From assembly GCA_937910835.1 (NCBI GenBank), contig CALEMG010000444.1, positions 1 to 14,144 on the forward strand: a DNA stretch of 14,144 nt. The letters are read 5' to 3'. The notes under the pieces are model-generated. The model did no database searches. It had not been told where the DNA came from and saw nothing but the letters and a program-made list of their open reading frames with translations. Position 1 is the stretch's first letter, and each line of letters begins with the position of its first letter. Shown in pieces: positions 12,762 to 14,144 of this stretch. The DNA comes from an uncultured Alphaproteobacteria bacterium. Its GTDB lineage: Bacteria > Pseudomonadota > Alphaproteobacteria > Sneathiellales > Sneathiellaceae. The position numbers and the translations under genes were made by a program.

Positions 12762-13789
12762 TGTTTCGGATATAGCAGCGAACAGTCGCCATAGGAATAG
12801 AAACGGTATTTTTCCGCAATCGCATGGGCGTAGGCCGCCTGCATGGTCTCAAGGCCGGAAAAGGCAGAGACAAGCATGAAAAGTGTCGATTTAGGCAGAT
12901 GGAAATTGGTGATCAGCAAGTCAATGGCCTTAAAACGATACCCGGGGGTGATAAAGATATCCGTCTCCCCTTCAAAGGGATGAAGGACGCCCGCCTCATC
13001 CGCCGCACTTTCAAGAAGACGGAGGCTGGTCGTTCCGACCGCCACAACCCTTCCCCCACGGGCGCGCACGGCATTTATTTTTGCGGCCGTTTCCGCGTTC
13101 AAAAATCCGCGCTCCGCATGCATTTTATGATCATCGGTGTCATCGACCTTGACGGGGAGAAAGGTGCCCGCCCCGACATGGAGGGTCGTCGTCACCATAT
13201 CAATCCCGCGCTCATGAAATTTCTCGAGAAGCGCCTCGGTGAAGTGAAGACCCGCCGTCGGTGCGGCCACCGCGCCCTCGTCTTTTGCGAAGATCGTCTG
13301 GTAATCACGCTTGTCCTGCTCATCAACGGCGCGCAGGCTGCTGATATAGGGCGGGAGAGGGATTTCCCCATGCGCCATCAGTTTTTCCATAAGCTCCGGA
13401 CCGGAGGCTGAGAAGGCAAGCGCCACTTCGCCGCCGTCAAATTTATCCGTAACCAACGCTGTAAAATCATCGGCGAACTCTATAATATCGCTTACCTTTA
13501 GTTTCTTCGCCGGTTTCGCAAAAGCATGCCAGCTATCAGCGGCAACATTCTTGTGAAGCGTCACTTCAATCTTCGCCGTGCGTCGCGTGCCCCGTAGTCG
13601 CGCGGGGATCACCTTGGTGTCATTAAAGACAAGCAGATCCCCTTCGCGCAGCAGATCCGGCAGATCGGCGACAGTGTAATCACTGATCGTCTCCCCAACC
13701 ACCAACAGCTTCGCCGCCTCACGCGGGACCGCAGGGCGATCGGCGATCAGCTCCGGCGGCAGGGTAAAATCAAATGCCTCAACTTTCAT
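12758..13789 (-). CDS. queA: S-adenosylmethionine:tRNA ribosyltransferase-isomerase
   Basis: QueA transfers and isomerises the ribosyl part of SAM onto preQ1-modified tRNA, giving epoxyqueuosine, the step after Tgt. The 343-residue protein shows family landmarks: N-terminal FDFTLPPELIADRPA, LVFNDTKVIPARL, LPPYI, PTAGLHFTEALLEKF, HVGAGTFLPVK and the C-terminal ITNFHLPKSTLFMLVSAFSG. The ATG at 13789 has no obvious Shine-Dalgarno; a strong hairpin ends 15 bases ahead of it. The stop overlaps the tgt start by 4 bases. The order cyclophilin, queA, tgt on one strand suggests a shared operon with partial termination before queA. Confidence 0.97.
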   Translation of the reverse strand: MKVEAFDFTLPPELIADRPAVPREAAKLLVVGETISDYTVADLPDLLREGDLLVFNDTKVIPARLRGTRRTAKIEVTLHKNVAADSWHAFAKPAKKLKVSDIIEFADDFTALVTDKFDGGEVALAFSASGPELMEKLMAHGEIPLPPYISSLRAVDEQDKRDYQTIFAKDEGAVAAPTAGLHFTEALLEKFHERGIDMVTTTLHVGAGTFLPVKVDDTDDHKMHAERGFLNAETAAKINAVRARGGRVVAVGTTSLRLLESAADEAGVLHPFEGETDIFITPGYRFKAIDLLITNFHLPKSTLFMLVSAFSGLETMQAAYAHAIAEKYRFYSYGDCSLLYPKQ

Positions 13790-13804
13790 GATCTGAAACG
13801 CAAA

Positions 13805-13832
13805 CGAACGACTTGGGTGCCCAAGCCGTTCG
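13805..13832 (-). terminator. Strong hairpin between the cyclophilin gene and queA
   Basis: The arms CGAACG (13805-13810) and CGTTCG (13827-13832), then CTTGGG (13812-13817) and CCCAAG (13820-13825), pair perfectly, with one A-C mismatch between them and a very tight loop. On the minus strand it lies 20 bases after the cyclophilin stop and is followed by TTTGCGTTT, so it resembles an intrinsic terminator with an interrupted T-run. It ends 15 bases before the queA ATG, so it may also set how much read-through or translation queA gets. Confidence 0.6.
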
Positions 13833-13852
13833 CGCCCGAAAATTTGAATATG

Positions 13853-14144
13853 CTATTCGACGTCAGCCGCGACTTTAAGGCTGATGATCTTCTCCGGATC
13901 GTCAACGGAACCGTTATCCATGCTGCTGCCCTTTTTGATCTTATGCACGGCCTCCATCCCTTCGACCACCTGGCCCCAGATGGAATACTGGCCATCCAGA
14001 TGTGGTGCGCGGTCGAACATGATAAAAAACTGGCTATCCGCACTATCGGGATGACCTGCACGGGCCATGGAACAGGTGCCTTCGATATGGTCTTCATCGG
14101 AGAATTCAGCGGTGAGTTTCTGCCCCGAGCCGCCCATACCGGTG
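13853..14144 (-). CDS. ppiB: Cyclophilin-type peptidyl-prolyl cis-trans isomerase, C-terminal part
   Basis: The frame is open to the right edge (upstream codons Thr-Gly precede the first visible Met), so this is the C-terminal 97 codons of a longer gene; the Met at 14137 is internal. Cyclophilin landmarks are GGSGQKLTAEF, GTCSMARAGHPDSADSQFFIMF, and LDGQYSIWGQVVEGMEAVHKI, covering the second half of the active site. The enzyme speeds proline isomerisation in protein folding. A signal peptide cannot be judged because the N-terminus is outside the window. The end is short and acidic. It is followed by a terminator-like hairpin and queA on the same strand. Confidence 0.95.
   Translation of the reverse strand, partial: TGMGGSGQKLTAEFSDEDHIEGTCSMARAGHPDSADSQFFIMFDRAPHLDGQYSIWGQVVEGMEAVHKIKKGSSMDNGSVDDPEKIISLKVAADVE

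Noticed and set aside
12824..13411. 195-codon plus-strand open frame opposite queA
   Set aside because: Antisense to a complete, well-conserved queA, with no ribosome binding site or recognisable motif.
13790..13852. preQ1 riboswitch ahead of queA
   Set aside because: The gap is short and holds only a simple hairpin; no preQ1 aptamer sequence or pseudoknot tail is visible.

Overview
This window looks like chromosomal DNA from a free-living alphaproteobacterium, probably of the Rhodospirillales/Kiloniellales/Sneathiellales type. The evidence is two DUF2336 proteins, an LdtR-like MarR regulator, a PAS_5-type protein, a DivJ/PleC-like cytoplasmic histidine kinase and moderate GC content with AT-rich gaps. 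The lineage is inferred from gene families, not from a marker gene. I see no rRNA, tRNA, insertion sequence, phage gene or CRISPR array.

Layout. Bases 1-101 (-) hold the start of an unrecognised gene that leaves the window on the left. Bases 288-740 (-) hold an LdtR/MarR regulator. Bases 1186-5235 (+) are a signalling block: DUF2336 protein, double-PAS histidine kinase, second DUF2336 protein. Bases 5333-7090 (+) hold moaA (molybdenum cofactor) and nadK (NAD kinase), 6 bases apart. Bases 7283-9525 (+) hold a three-gene cassette: a ParA-type ATPase, a protein with a C-terminal ribbon-helix-helix-like domain, and a PAS_5-like protein with a lysine-rich linker. An ArsC/Spx-like thioredoxin-fold protein (9522-9872, -) converges on it. 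A membrane protein of unknown function follows (10044-11327, +). The right end (11631-14144, -) is the queuosine pair tgt and queA, overlapping by ATGA, preceded by a cyclophilin gene cut by the window edge.

Regulatory layer. The most striking non-coding signal is four exact copies of TTAA-N7-TTAA, the consensus for the alphaproteobacterial master regulator CtrA, all in gaps between genes: 188-202, 1020-1034, 4056-4070 and 11497-11511. Two lie upstream of the two DUF2336 genes and one upstream of the left-edge gene. The fourth lies between two converging genes and has no obvious target. This suggests that the DUF2336/kinase block belongs to the CtrA (cell-cycle or motility) regulon. Other signals are a perfect 20-bp AT-only palindrome just before moaA, a 12-bp palindrome with a cluster of TAAT repeats upstream of the ParA gene, and several strong hairpins.

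Best candidate for an undescribed system: the ParA/RHH/PAS_5 cassette with its upstream TAAT repeat field. It has the gene order of a small type Ib-like partition locus, but it sits among housekeeping genes and adds a PAS-like third component.
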